Below, in pieces: positions 6,766-15,142 of a DNA stretch of 22,114 nt. Both the position numbers and the translations under genes were made by a program. Location: positions 120,928-143,041 of the forward strand of contig DANP01000019.1 of assembly GCA_002499905.1 (NCBI GenBank). Direction: 5' to 3'. How positions within the stretch are numbered: position 1 is the first letter of the stretch; each line of letters opens with the position of its first letter. This DNA is from Methanolinea sp. UBA277 (GTDB lineage Archaea; Halobacteriota; Methanomicrobia; Methanomicrobiales; Methanospirillaceae). Under the pieces are notes generated by a model. The model had not been told where the DNA came from, searched no databases, and saw only the letters and a list, made by a program, of their open reading frames with translations.

Positions 6766-9318
6766 ATGAATCTGCCCGCATCCAGAATGCTGCTGAACCG
6801 GGATAGCACCCGGAAAGGATTAGCGATGACCCTCCTCATTCTTCCTGCCATCTGGCTGGTGATACTTCCCGCCGGAGCGGTCACGAACATCATCAGTCCC
6901 GGCGACCAGGTCTTCATCGGGGAAGAAGGGCTGAATATTACCGCTGCCGTTCCCGATGGAGTTTGCCAAATCGCATGGTTCTCGCCGGGATCAAACCCGC
7001 AGGTCGATGCTCCGGCCATGATTATCAGCATCGGGAACAAGCAGAGTTTCTACGTGGCGCCGAGCCAGTTCGGACATGCCACCGGAACCTGGTATCTCTG
7101 GAACCAGACGACGCTCGGGACAGCCTTCCAGGTCCTCTCTCCAAACCTGAACCTGCGTATCTGGAACCAGGAGACAAACCAGGATATATCCGGTATGAGC
7201 GCCGCCCCGGGATCGCTGGTTAATTTCCGGATAGAGACCAACCTGATCTCCATTACCCGGAGAGCGGGATACGACCCCGACTCGGACGGCTATATCTCCA
7301 TTCTCCTCGGCACGCCTACCGGTGCAACACTCTCCGCAGTATCCGGTCCGAACAGTACCGTCATCCCCCTGCAGGATCTGAATGTCGATACCCTGCCCTG
7401 GTACTGGGTCCCTCCAGGTGCGGAAGCAGGATGGGATACGGCGGCGGTCAGCCAGGCGGGAAACCGGCTCTACCCGCCCGGCACCTACACTGCACGGCTG
7501 GACTACAATGTGAACCGCCTGCAGGACAATCTCCAGGGGGTGATTGGGATAAGCCGCCCTTTCCCGGTCCAGATAACCCTCGCGTCCGAACGGGTTATGA
7601 TCGACTCGAATACAGCTGAGGTAATCCGTGGAAATCCCTTCACGGTGACCATCACCGGAGTTCCTGGTGCGAGCTACTATCTCTGGGTCAGGAATACCGG
7701 TACCATGACCGGCGCAACGGGAAGCCAGCCCCCGCTGATCACCCTCAACCAGGAGGGTGTCCGGATGGATCCTGTGGATGGCCCGTACACCATCGGATTA
7801 TATCGCATCTCCACCCGGCAGGGAGTGACGATCCGCGATGATGTGCCTCCTGCCCCCGCGAACGGGACCCGGTACTACGCCCTGGTTACCCTTCCCGGAA
7901 CAGGGACCCGGACCGTCCAGTGGCAGACGTCCTCTGCCACGGATGACCGGCGGTATACACTCCAGGTCGAACGCTCGACGGCGGGACGGGTATCCTCCGA
8001 TGAGGTCAGTGTACAGATCGTCCGGGGCTCGGTCAGCATTGTCACCGGCCCGACCCGGTTCTCCTACCTGGGCGAGCAGGTCGTACTCTCCGGGACGAAC
8101 ACGGCCTCGGACACCATCTACCTTTTCACGACCGGGCCGAATCTTCCTTCATCCGGGGGGAGCCTGACCCGCCCGCGTATTCCGGTGATTACCGGACAGC
8201 CGGGAACGTTTACCGCTGTCCTGGTCGATACCGATAACACCTGGGAATATAAGTGGCAGACAGGAAACATCGGCATTGACGCCGGATCCTATACGGTCTA
8301 TGTGGTATCAGCTCCCAATTCGAGGAACAACCTGATAAATACCCGGTTCTCGACCATCCCCATCACCTTTGCCCGCCCCTTCGTAAGCGCGACCATCCCC
8401 CGGACCGTTGTGGCACGGGGAGATCCGGTTGAGATCCGCGGCACCTCAACCGGCAATCCCTCGCCAGGGGTGGCGATCTGGATCTTCGGGACAAACCGAT
8501 TCATGTACTCGACAGCAACTGTTAGTACTGATAGCACGTTCTCCTACGAATTGAGCGAAGGTGAAACCGCCATGTTGGCCACCGGACAGTACTACGCGGT
8601 TGTCCAGCATCCCGGTTACACCGATACCCTCGATATTTATCCGGATCCCTCCCGCCAGTTCGTCCTCTCTACCTACCCGATCCCGGGCAGCGCACTCTTC
8701 AGGGTCGCCGGACCGGGAGCCCTGATGAGCTCGCAGGCGGCAGATGCCCTGATCACGGCGCTCAACAGTCCTTTTATCGACGACACCTATACCGCCATGT
8801 CGTTCCTGCTCGTTAATCCCGAAGTATCCATAATCCCTCCTGGTAACTATACCATAGGTGACAGGATCACCCTGTCCGGTACCACCAACCTTGCCCCCGA
8901 CAACCAGCTCCTGGTGGAGGTCACTTCCCAGCGCTTTGGTCCCACCCCCAAAGACCAGAACAGTGCGTTCTCCGGTGTTTCCGGCACCGTCACCGTACAG
9001 AGGGGGCCGGATGACCTCAATACATGGGCCTTCACCTTTGAGACCGCCTCATTTGTCCCGGACACCTACTTTGTCCAGGTGAGCGGTGTGACCGTTTCCG
9101 ATGCCGTGGCCACCACCTCCCTTGTCCTGAGTGCCGTTACCCCCACGCCGACCCCGACCCCGACCCCTACCCCGCCGCCAACCCCCCTGCCAACAACTCT
9201 GCCGACAACGGTCCCAACGCCGGTTTCCACTACTACCATCGGTCTTCCCGGGATCCTTGTAATCGGAACGGTTGGCCTGCTCATGGTCATGTACGGGATG
9301 CGGAGAAGAAAGTCATGA
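6766..9318 (+). CDS. Large surface (S-layer-like) protein with DUF3821 domain and C-terminal membrane anchor
   Basis: The product (about 850 residues from the ATG at 6766) is exported. A basic N-terminus (NRDSTRKG) precedes a hydrophobic signal ending near LPAGA. The mature protein begins with ISPGDQVFIGEEGLNITAA, which I recognise as the start of the DUF3821 domain found repeatedly in Methanomicrobiales surface proteins. Several Ig-like, beta-rich segments follow, with recurring phrases such as PGDxV, YYLWV and the GNYTIGDRITLSGTTN stretch. Near the C-terminus is a stalk of alternating Thr-Pro, then Thr/Pro-rich sequence, a hydrophobic helix (GLPGILVIGTVGLLMVMYG) and the basic tail MRRRKS. 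This architecture suggests a cell-surface protein projecting through the envelope. The ATG at 6766 is preceded by GAGG at suitable spacing; GTG 6727, ATG 6754 and ATG 6826 are alternatives. A T-rich run just after the stop may terminate transcription. Confidence 0.88.
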   Translation: MNLPASRMLLNRDSTRKGLAMTLLILPAIWLVILPAGAVTNIISPGDQVFIGEEGLNITAAVPDGVCQIAWFSPGSNPQVDAPAMIISIGNKQSFYVAPSQFGHATGTWYLWNQTTLGTAFQVLSPNLNLRIWNQETNQDISGMSAAPGSLVNFRIETNLISITRRAGYDPDSDGYISILLGTPTGATLSAVSGPNSTVIPLQDLNVDTLPWYWVPPGAEAGWDTAAVSQAGNRLYPPGTYTARLDYNVNRLQDNLQGVIGISRPFPVQITLASERVMIDSNTAEVIRGNPFTVTITGVPGASYYLWVRNTGTMTGATGSQPPLITLNQEGVRMDPVDGPYTIGLYRISTRQGVTIRDDVPPAPANGTRYYALVTLPGTGTRTVQWQTSSATDDRRYTLQVERSTAGRVSSDEVSVQIVRGSVSIVTGPTRFSYLGEQVVLSGTNTASDTIYLFTTGPNLPSSGGSLTRPRIPVITGQPGTFTAVLVDTDNTWEYKWQTGNIGIDAGSYTVYVVSAPNSRNNLINTRFSTIPITFARPFVSATIPRTVVARGDPVEIRGTSTGNPSPGVAIWIFGTNRFMYSTATVSTDSTFSYELSEGETAMLATGQYYAVVQHPGYTDTLDIYPDPSRQFVLSTYPIPGSALFRVAGPGALMSSQAADALITALNSPFIDDTYTAMSFLLVNPEVSIIPPGNYTIGDRITLSGTTNLAPDNQLLVEVTSQRFGPTPKDQNSAFSGVSGTVTVQRGPDDLNTWAFTFETASFVPDTYFVQVSGVTVSDAVATTSLVLSAVTPTPTPTPTPTPPPTPLPTTLPTTVPTPVSTTTIGLPGILVIGTVGLLMVMYGMRRRKS
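9141..9177 (+). repeat. Short tandem repeat encoding the Thr-Pro stalk
   Basis: Units of the type CCGACC / CCTACC are repeated in tandem within the surface-protein gene and encode alternating Thr-Pro. Such simple repeats can change length by slippage without breaking the frame because the unit is six bases. Confidence 0.7.
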
Positions 9319-9494
9319 ACTAATTTTTATAACTACCCACGATGAGGAACCTGTCCCTGGGCTCAATTCTTTACCAGACAGGAGCCCGGCAGTCCCGAAG
9401 TAGATCCGGCGGCACATTCAGCAATCTGATCCTACTACCACTCTGAAAACGGAGGGGGGAGGGGTTATTGGTAAACGATAATATTCAACCATGC

Positions 9495-10367
9495 TCAAAG
9501 GCAGAATGAAGAGTAATACCGCTCACTCTCCCGGATCTCCGGAAGACCGACCAGACGGTTGAACTCGTCAAAAAGGATCATGCGATCGGTGAACGCTGCA
9601 GATGACCCGGTCCTGGCCAGTTCGGTAAACAGTTCCCGGACCGCCTGTGCGATGACATACGTGCAGGAGGTGGCATCGGCAACAACAGCATACCCGATGT
9701 CCTGCAGCTCTCGTGCGGTCAGAAAAGGAGATTTCCCCCCAGGGAGATTGTTGGCGAACGTCGGCCCCTTCACTTCGGAACAGATACGCCGCATCTGGTC
9801 GATCGACCGGGGAGCCTCCACGAACAGGAGATCGGCCCCCGCCTCGTGGGAGAGATTGGCACGGTGAATTGCCTCGTCGATTCCGTGAACGGCAATGGCA
9901 TCAGTCCGTGCCATGATAACCAGATCCGGATCGTTCTTTGCATCCACTGCCGCTGATATCTTTGCGACCATCTCTTCGGCCGGAATCACCTGTTTCTCTT
10001 CCATATGCCCGCAGCGTTTGGGAAAGACCTGGTCCTCGATGAATATCCCCGCCACGCCTGCTTTCTCGTAGAGCTCAACCATCCGGATGACATTGGTCAC
10101 GTTCCCGTATCCCGTATCGCCGTCTGCAAATACCGGAATGTTCACCGCGTCGACAATCCGTGATGCACAATCGACCATCTCGGTGAGTGTCATCAGGGAT
10201 ACGTCCGGTTTTCCCAGGTATGCGGCGGAATTTGCGTAACCTGCGGAAAAAATTGCCATGATCCCTGCCTGTTCGGCAATCTTTGCACATAACGGGTCAT
10301 GGACCACGGGGATGACGAGGATCTCGGGATCGAAAATCAGATTCCGCAGGAGCGTCGTTTTTTTCAT
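9495..10367 (-). CDS. Isocitrate lyase/PEP mutase family enzyme (carboxylyase-like)
   Basis: The 290-residue protein is a full-length member of the TIM-barrel isocitrate lyase/phosphoenolpyruvate mutase superfamily. It has the metal-binding segment ADGDTGYGN (81-89) and the catalytic loop KRCGH (117-121). The Cys in this loop is typical of C-C bond lyases (2-methylisocitrate lyase, dimethylmalate lyase type) rather than of phosphonate mutases, so a 2-hydroxy or methyl-branched dicarboxylate is a plausible substrate. EDQ (111-113), ARTDA and NNLPGGKSP match the family. I chose the ATG at 10367 because AGGATGA sits just before it; TTG 10391 and ATG 10388 are alternatives. The neighbours do not include a citrate synthase or aconitase homologue, so the 2-methylcitrate cycle is not supported here. 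Exact substrate unknown. Confidence 0.88.
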   Translation of the reverse strand: MKKTTLLRNLIFDPEILVIPVVHDPLCAKIAEQAGIMAIFSAGYANSAAYLGKPDVSLMTLTEMVDCASRIVDAVNIPVFADGDTGYGNVTNVIRMVELYEKAGVAGIFIEDQVFPKRCGHMEEKQVIPAEEMVAKISAAVDAKNDPDLVIMARTDAIAVHGIDEAIHRANLSHEAGADLLFVEAPRSIDQMRRICSEVKGPTFANNLPGGKSPFLTARELQDIGYAVVADATSCTYVIAQAVRELFTELARTGSSAAFTDRMILFDEFNRLVGLPEIRESERYYSSFCL

Positions 10368-10530
10368 ACATTCATCCTGGATGAGCATCAAATTCGCAGC
10401 ATAATTAGTTTTCGAAAAAAGGTTCCGTTCCCGGGACGACAGAATTACCCTGTCTCCTGAGACGTTCCGGCCTCATCCTCATCCAGAGCAACAGACGAGA
10501 CTGACACAACTTCCATGAACGGGATATCCG

Positions 10531-10926
10531 TTACATCAACCGGTCTCCCGCATGGTCACCCGGCATGCAGTCGAACACACCGGTGACCTTCATCACCAGG
10601 AGCGACCTGCAGTGGAGTTCCGGTTTCACTGCTTTCACCTCATGCCGCATCGTCTCGTAATCTGCACCCTCTGTTCTGACTTCAACATCACCCTTGATCT
10701 TGTAGCATCCCCTGATTCCCGGTCTCCAGACATAGAGGCAGGCCCGGGGGTTTTCCAGGACATTCCGGAGAGTAGTCTTCATGAACTGGTTGCCGATCCA
10801 GATGGTTTCCGCATCTCTGGGAAAGACCGCACCCATGGGAGCAACATTCGGTTCACCGTCTTTTGACGCCGTTGCCAGCGGGAAGATCCTGCCCGCACGG
10901 AAGACATCCGTCATATCAGGTGTCAT
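10531..10926 (-). CDS. Pyridoxamine 5'-phosphate oxidase-like flavin-binding split-barrel protein
   Basis: This protein of about 131 residues has the opening of the FMN-binding split-barrel family: helix TPDMTDVFRAG, then strand FPLATASKDGEPNVAPMGAVF, then TIWIGNQFMKTTLRNVLENPRACLYVW. These correspond to the substrate/FMN contact region of the PNPOx-like fold. Small stand-alone members bind FMN or F420 and reduce various substrates; the specific role is unknown. GAGG at suitable distance supports the ATG at 10926. The ATG at 10935 and a longer start at 10959 are possible. A partial, decayed copy of the first half lies at 12041-12223 on the same strand, so this is the functional member of a duplicated pair. 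The lyase gene follows 163 bases downstream in the same direction, with an AT-rich possible promoter between. Confidence 0.88.
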   Translation of the reverse strand: MTPDMTDVFRAGRIFPLATASKDGEPNVAPMGAVFPRDAETIWIGNQFMKTTLRNVLENPRACLYVWRPGIRGCYKIKGDVEVRTEGADYETMRHEVKAVKPELHCRSLLVMKVTGVFDCMPGDHAGDRLM

Positions 10927-10959
10927 CTGAACCATGCCTCTGGAATGGCGCGGAAACAC

Positions 10960-11309
10960 GATAAAATGAGCGAAACAGAATGTTTAACCGGAAATCCGGA
11001 TTTGATCGGATACCACGATCCGGCAGAACAACTCCGGCAAACCTGCTGGAACTCCTTCCTGACCAGGCCGGGATTTCTGCAGAATATTTAGAAACATTTA
11101 GGTGCGAAGATGTTTCAGCTGATAGGAATGATGCGCCGGATGGATCACTCCGGAAGTCCGGCATGATGCATCACCACGTTTGTTGCAAATACGGTTTGGG
11201 GGAGGCATGAACTGGCATCTGTTATCTTTCTCTCTCCCGGATAGCGGGTCCTGATATGAACCCGTCCGATTGGAGGCAACAGCGGCATTGTATGTTGGAG
11301 CTGAAAGGA
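10960..11309. other. Divergent intergenic region between flavoprotein and acetate transporter genes
   Basis: About 350 bases that must carry the outward promoters of the two flanking genes. Open frames exist on the plus strand (for example a 41-codon frame from the ATG at 10966, and one from 10980), but none has a convincing ribosome binding site or recognisable product. AT-rich patches occur near 10962-10985 and 11085-11100. Confidence 0.4.
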
Positions 11310-11900
11310 ATGACTCGCCTTGACACAGAGAGCAGGAATAACCTGTTCCTGATCGATAACACGGCAAACCCTGCCCCTCTTGGCCTGTGTGCCTTTGGGA
11401 TGACGACAATTGCGTTAAGTCTGCATAACGCCGGAATTACTGCGCTGAGCAGCCCGATCCTTGCAATGGCTCTCTTTTACGGGGGAATTGCCCAGATCAT
11501 CGCCGGGATCCTTGAATGGAAAAAGAACAATACCTTCGGGCTCCTGACGTTCGGGAGCTTTGGCTTTTTCTGGATTTCCTTTGCTACGATCCTGATGCTC
11601 CCCATTCTTGGCCTTTCGGCGAATCCAGGTGCTGTGGATATGGCTGCATTTCTTGCGATATGGGGGATCTTCGCTCTCGGTCTTTTTATCTGCACGTTGA
11701 AAATGCATAAGATTCTCGCGCTCACCCTGTTCTTTGTGGTGCTCCTGGTAGTGCTTCTGGTTACCGCGACCCTTACAGGGGATGCGACCATCCACACGCT
11801 GGGAGGCATTACCGGGATCATTACCGGGGCTCTTGCCCTCTATATCGGGCTTGGCCAGGTGATTAACGAGGTCTACGGGGAGAAAGTCTTCCCCGTCTAA
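11310..11900 (+). CDS. satP: Acetate transporter, SatP/YaaH (AceTr) family
   Basis: The 196-residue protein has six hydrophobic helices and the family signature NPAPLGL (residues 20-26) at the start of helix one. Other matches are AMALFYGGIAQIIAGILEW (helix 2) and TFGLLTFGSFGFFWIS (helix 3). The family (E. coli SatP/YaaH, yeast Ato1/Gpr1, Methanosarcina AceP-like proteins) moves acetate or succinate across the cytoplasmic membrane, usually with protons. In a hydrogenotrophic methanogen this would import acetate as a carbon source for biosynthesis. I chose the ATG at 11310, which gives the usual length of about 190-200 residues and has GGAG ten bases upstream. Starts at 11256 and 11292 would add residues with no hydrophobic or conserved character. 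Confidence 0.9.
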   Translation: MTRLDTESRNNLFLIDNTANPAPLGLCAFGMTTIALSLHNAGITALSSPILAMALFYGGIAQIIAGILEWKKNNTFGLLTFGSFGFFWISFATILMLPILGLSANPGAVDMAAFLAIWGIFALGLFICTLKMHKILALTLFFVVLLVVLLVTATLTGDATIHTLGGITGIITGALALYIGLGQVINEVYGEKVFPV

Positions 11901-12040
11901 TTCTCTCTCCTTCCGGAAAATCCTGTAATGGGTTCTGCGACATTCTGGTAATTTACACATATCCGTGTTCATCAATGACTGGCATGCATGTCAGGTATGC
12001 ACTGTTGTATGGATCGGTAGTGAACTGGATTAATGCAATA

Positions 12041-12223
12041 CTAATGCAGATTGCCGCTGCTCATGTGCTGAATCCGCTGAATCATAAAAGAGAAACACCG
12101 CCCCATGAGAGCAACATTCGGTTCACCGTCTTTTGATGCCGTTGCCAGCGGAAAGATCCTGCCCGCACGGAAGGCATCCATCATCTCAGGTGTCATCTGA
12201 ACCATGCCTGTAGCATAGCGCAC
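12041..12223 (-). pseudogene. Decayed partial copy of the flavin split-barrel gene
   Basis: The first 40 or so codons are nearly the same as those of the flavoprotein gene at 10531-10926: both read FRAGRIFPLATASKDGEPNVA. At the DNA level about 120 bases (12104-12223) match 10835-10958 with few differences, and weaker similarity continues about 30 bases upstream of the start. After ...VALMG one base is missing relative to the parent (CCGCCCCATG versus CCGCACCCATG on the plus strand), the frame shifts, and a stop follows within 20 codons. The C-terminal two thirds are missing or eroded. It is a remnant of a duplication, not a functional enzyme. Confidence 0.85.
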
Positions 12224-12275
12224 AAACCCGATGAAATACGCAGTAAAAAGTATACTTCGCCCGGGGGTTTAGGTC

Positions 12276-12854
12276 TTACTTCCGGTTAATTTCATCGCGT
12301 ATCCGTCGGAACAGATCGTAGAACATCTGCCGGAACTCATCGCCAATCTCGTCCCAGGTGGGGCTGACCGTGGATCGTTCGGTTTCGCCCGGTTCGGGTG
12401 AAGGGATGCCCTGTTCCGGTTTTTCGTTCCGCACCTGCGCAGCAATGGAGAGATAGCCTGCAATCAGTACGATGATGATGGTGAGCGGGTAGAGAATCAG
12501 GCGTACCAGTTCAAATGCAGGGGAAATTCCAATGGAATAGAAAGAATCAATGAAACCGATCATATTGAATATAAAGGTGACGAGGAGGACACTCCCGACA
12601 GCGCTGAAGAGGGGGAACGGGAGGTTGAACGGGAATGAGAAGGTCGCGAAAATATCCCCGATCATGAACATGACGGAAAAGAAAATGATGAGAGGGGCAT
12701 TGGCATAGAGGAGGTCGACAAATCCTGAGAACAGCGCCCACGAGGTATGACTGGCGAAAAATCTGAAGAGCACAAGCAGGAGCAGGAATATGATAATCCC
12801 GATCAGCCCAGAGATCAGTGCCCGCAGAGGGGAATGGTGGGTTTTTCTCGTCAT
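12276..12854 (-). CDS. Small four-helix membrane protein, hypothetical
   Basis: The 192-residue protein has about four transmembrane helices (roughly residues 12-33, 53-72, 80-107 and 116-139). A charged cytoplasmic-type tail of about 50 residues ends in an amphipathic helix (EFRQMFYDLFRRIRDEINRK). I do not recognise a family. The open frame extends upstream to 13256, but that extension is the antisense of the prenyltransferase gene. The ATG at 12854 is clearly the start because GGGGAGGA lies about eight bases before it and the protein becomes hydrophobic immediately after. The ribosome binding site is partly enclosed in a hairpin (12866-12889), and a TATA-like TTATTTATTG on this strand (12921-12930) suggests its own promoter. 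The product could be a scaffold or sensor; function unknown. Confidence 0.82.
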   Translation of the reverse strand: MTRKTHHSPLRALISGLIGIIIFLLLLVLFRFFASHTSWALFSGFVDLLYANAPLIIFFSVMFMIGDIFATFSFPFNLPFPLFSAVGSVLLVTFIFNMIGFIDSFYSIGISPAFELVRLILYPLTIIIVLIAGYLSIAAQVRNEKPEQGIPSPEPGETERSTVSPTWDEIGDEFRQMFYDLFRRIRDEINRK

Positions 12855-12865
12855 GGTAAAAGTCC

Positions 12866-12889
12866 TCCCCTCAATTTCTTTGAGGGGGA
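12866..12889 (-). promoter_or_regulatory. Leader hairpin overlapping a ribosome binding site
   Basis: On the minus strand CTCCCCCTCAA, a short loop AGAA and TTGAGGGGAG form a stem of about ten pairs with one bulged C. The 3' arm contains most of the GGGGAGGA ribosome binding site of the 12276-12854 gene. The candidate TATA box at 12921-12930 predicts a start near 12900, so the whole hairpin would lie in the message. Confidence 0.55.
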
Positions 12890-12920
12890 GAGCATGCTGC
12901 TGGAATGTTTCCTGGCAGTG

Positions 12921-12930
12921 CAATAAATAA
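12921..12930 (-). promoter_or_regulatory. Candidate TATA box for the four-helix membrane protein gene
   Basis: TTATTTATTG on the minus strand, in an AT-rich patch about 70 bases before the ATG at 12854. It predicts a leader of about 45 bases. Confidence 0.4.
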
Positions 12931-13057
12931 TGTAGGGATGACACGAGCTCAAGAGAGCGGTGTTTCAAATTTTGGGAAAATCCACGCAGAAGAGATATCC
13001 CTGAAGCCGGATGCCAGGGACAGGAACCGAACCGCGTTGACTCATACCCCGATCCCG

Positions 13058-13948
13058 TTATACTACCGCATCCAGCAGTATCGATACCGCATATACCAGC
13101 ATCGTGATGTGGAAGAGCGGGAGGACCCTGAGTCCGGCAGCCGGATTGCGGTCCCGCAGAATCACGAGGTTTGCAATGAGGAGGAGCCCCAGTCCTGCTA
13201 TGAGACCCGTTCTGGCGATCCATCCCAGTATGCTCATGAAAAGCAGGGCCGTGCATGCATGAACAGCGCTGAATCCGGCACTCCAGACCGCACTCCCTGA
13301 TTTTCCATACAGGACCGCGACGCTGTACATGCCCCGTGCCTGATCGTTGACATAATCTACGAGATCATTGACACCAAGGTGAGCGAGTGCGAAGGGGTAA
13401 AAGAACAGAAAATAGAGGAGAGCGGGGATGTCAGGGCTCCCGATACAGAGATAACCGGCTACCGGGAACAGGGCAAAGTCGGTCCTTCCTACCAGCTGGG
13501 CGGTGGGAAAGCGCTGGTTTCGCTTTTTAACCTGGTAGAACATTTCGATGGCATAACTGTAGACCATGATGATGAACACGAACAGTGATTGCGGAAAGGG
13601 GAGGGTGAAGATCAGGAGAGCCGTGACAGCGACAAGGATGGTGAAGAGCATGAGGGTCTGGTGCCGGGTGATGAGTCCGGCAGGGAGGGGCCGGGTCCCA
13701 AAGACCCGCCAGTACCTGGTGAGGCGGTCGGACTCGATGTCTTTCCGGTCGTAATCGCGGTCGATGTAATCGTTCAGCACAAATCCTGCCTCAAACCCGA
13801 AAAACCCGATCAGGGCCGCCCGCGTGAGATCCAGCCAGGTAAAATTTCCATACATACCTGCAGCCAGAAGATACCCTGAGCAGAAGAGGACCGGCCAGGC
13901 GAAAAAGAAATGAAGACGGAGGAGATCGATGATGGCTCGCAGGGTCAT
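13058..13948 (-). CDS. UbiA-family prenyltransferase
   Basis: The 296-residue polytopic membrane protein has both aspartate-rich motifs of the UbiA superfamily: NDYIDRDYDRKD (59-70) and NDLVDYVND (194-202). These bind the prenyl diphosphate through Mg2+. Eight or nine helices surround them, and the length is normal for the family. Members attach isoprenoid chains to glycerol-phosphate ethers (archaeal lipid synthesis), aromatic acids or other acceptors. The acceptor here cannot be decided. The long segment between motif 1 and the next helix (IESDRLTRYWRVFGTRPLPAG) includes the usual R-P-L-x-x-G element. It lies between a membrane protein gene and a nitroreductase gene on the same strand, both separated by more than 180 bases, so an operon is uncertain. 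Confidence 0.9.
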   Translation of the reverse strand: MTLRAIIDLLRLHFFFAWPVLFCSGYLLAAGMYGNFTWLDLTRAALIGFFGFEAGFVLNDYIDRDYDRKDIESDRLTRYWRVFGTRPLPAGLITRHQTLMLFTILVAVTALLIFTLPFPQSLFVFIIMVYSYAIEMFYQVKKRNQRFPTAQLVGRTDFALFPVAGYLCIGSPDIPALLYFLFFYPFALAHLGVNDLVDYVNDQARGMYSVAVLYGKSGSAVWSAGFSAVHACTALLFMSILGWIARTGLIAGLGLLLIANLVILRDRNPAAGLRVLPLFHITMLVYAVSILLDAVV

Positions 13949-14133
13949 GGCATTCCACGATCGAAATGTGATCGATATTGTTCAGCTCCTGAGATTATGA
14001 ACCGGGGGGTCACTGCGAACAGAGATCCTCTCCGCCAGATACCCGCGGAGGGTGCAGCAGCAGCGGGACGGACATGGTGCAGGGGAGGCAGTCAAACCTC
14101 TCCGGTTCATCAGGGGAAGTATGGGAAAAAGAG

Positions 14134-14853
14134 TCAGAGAAGATATCCCACCGGCATGAGGTACAGGGGCGTCTCGTCCTCCACTGACAGGATTTTCTGT
14201 ATCTCTCCATCGTGGAATGCGCCGATAGAGACCGTTCCCGTACCGAGTGAAGTCGCCTGGAGGTACACATTCTGGGCGGCATGCCCGGCCTCCATATGTA
14301 CATACCTGATCCCCCTCTCCCCGTATTTACCCGTGGTCCGATTAAAAACTGCCGTAATAACCAGCACAGCCGGAGCCTCACTCACGGCCGACTGGTTCAG
14401 AGCACTGAGGGAAAGGTCAGCCCGGTAGTCTCCACTCCGGATAGTCTCCAGCACGTTGTCAGCAGGAAGGTAGTGGTAGATTCCGGGGGAAAGCCCCTCC
14501 ACTTCTCCTGCAACCAGATAGACCTCCAGGGGGTAGAGTGCGCCGGCTGATGGAGATGTCCGGAGTCCTCCCGGCCCTGAAATACCCTGGCAGGCCCAGA
14601 GGAGTTGGGATATATCCGACTGGCGGATGGACCGGGGTGCATAGTGCCGCACTGATCTCCTCTCAGCAAGGGCCCGTTCCACGGAGAAAGCCCCATCCGA
14701 CCGGGGCGGGGGCAGGAGTATCCTCTCTCCCTCAATGCTGCTCACCGGAGGTTTCTGCTCCGCCTGATACCGGAAGATACCAGAGATTAGGGCGAGACAG
14801 ACCAGTGCTGCGGTAAGGAAAACCAGCCCGTACAGAACTAATTTCTTCATCAT
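14134..14853 (-). CDS. Membrane-anchored nitroreductase of the SagB/ThcOx type
   Basis: The product of about 239 residues begins MMKK with an N-terminal hydrophobic helix, then a flavin-dependent nitroreductase domain. RRSVRHYAPRSI is the FMN-phosphate-binding start of the family. RTSPSAGALYPLEVYLV is characteristic of the SagB-type dehydrogenase branch, which includes the azoline oxidases of peptide natural-product clusters. The C-terminal segment HMEAGHAAQNVYLQATSLG is also typical. No YcaO cyclodehydratase or precursor peptide gene is visible nearby, so a role in peptide modification is not supported. It is more likely a stand-alone flavin oxidoreductase. The helix suggests it is tethered to, or exported across, the membrane. 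GGGTGA directly before the ATG pair at 14850-14853 favours that start over 14877. Confidence 0.88.
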   Translation of the reverse strand: MMKKLVLYGLVFLTAALVCLALISGIFRYQAEQKPPVSSIEGERILLPPPRSDGAFSVERALAERRSVRHYAPRSIRQSDISQLLWACQGISGPGGLRTSPSAGALYPLEVYLVAGEVEGLSPGIYHYLPADNVLETIRSGDYRADLSLSALNQSAVSEAPAVLVITAVFNRTTGKYGERGIRYVHMEAGHAAQNVYLQATSLGTGTVSIGAFHDGEIQKILSVEDETPLYLMPVGYLL

Positions 14854-14877
14854 GGTCACCCTTTGTTTCGCTCTCAT

Positions 14878-15142
14878 CTGAGCATACCCTGGCTATGGGG
14901 TAATAATGGTTCCTCATTGGCGAACATCCGGCTTCAACGGGTGCTGCTGCACCTCCGGATTCAGATGAAAAATCCATGAGGGGTTACCGGTGCAGGATCA
15001 AGCCCGACAGAGGCCCGCTTCGAAAGATACGAACCTTGAATTCCTGCAGTTGCGGGAAAAAAGAACGGGCGTCCCGACCTTACAATGATCGGTAACCCTA
15101 TAGGGGAACAGAGCAGATATCGATACTTTACCAGGCTCAACC
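14878..15142. other. Divergent promoter region, no gene seen
   Basis: 265 bases between the nitroreductase gene (minus) and the P-type ATPase gene (plus). Open frames here have no convincing start signals. It should hold both promoters, but I see no strong TATA box. Confidence 0.4.

Noticed and set aside
10966..11210. Short plus-strand frames in the divergent gap (41 codons from 10966; 76 codons from 10980)
   Set aside because: They have no clear ribosome binding site and no recognisable product. They could be remnants, but nothing supports a gene.
12855..13256. N-terminal extension of the four-helix membrane protein frame
   Set aside because: The upstream part is mostly antisense to the prenyltransferase gene and crosses the leader hairpin. 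The ATG at 12854 has a strong ribosome binding site.
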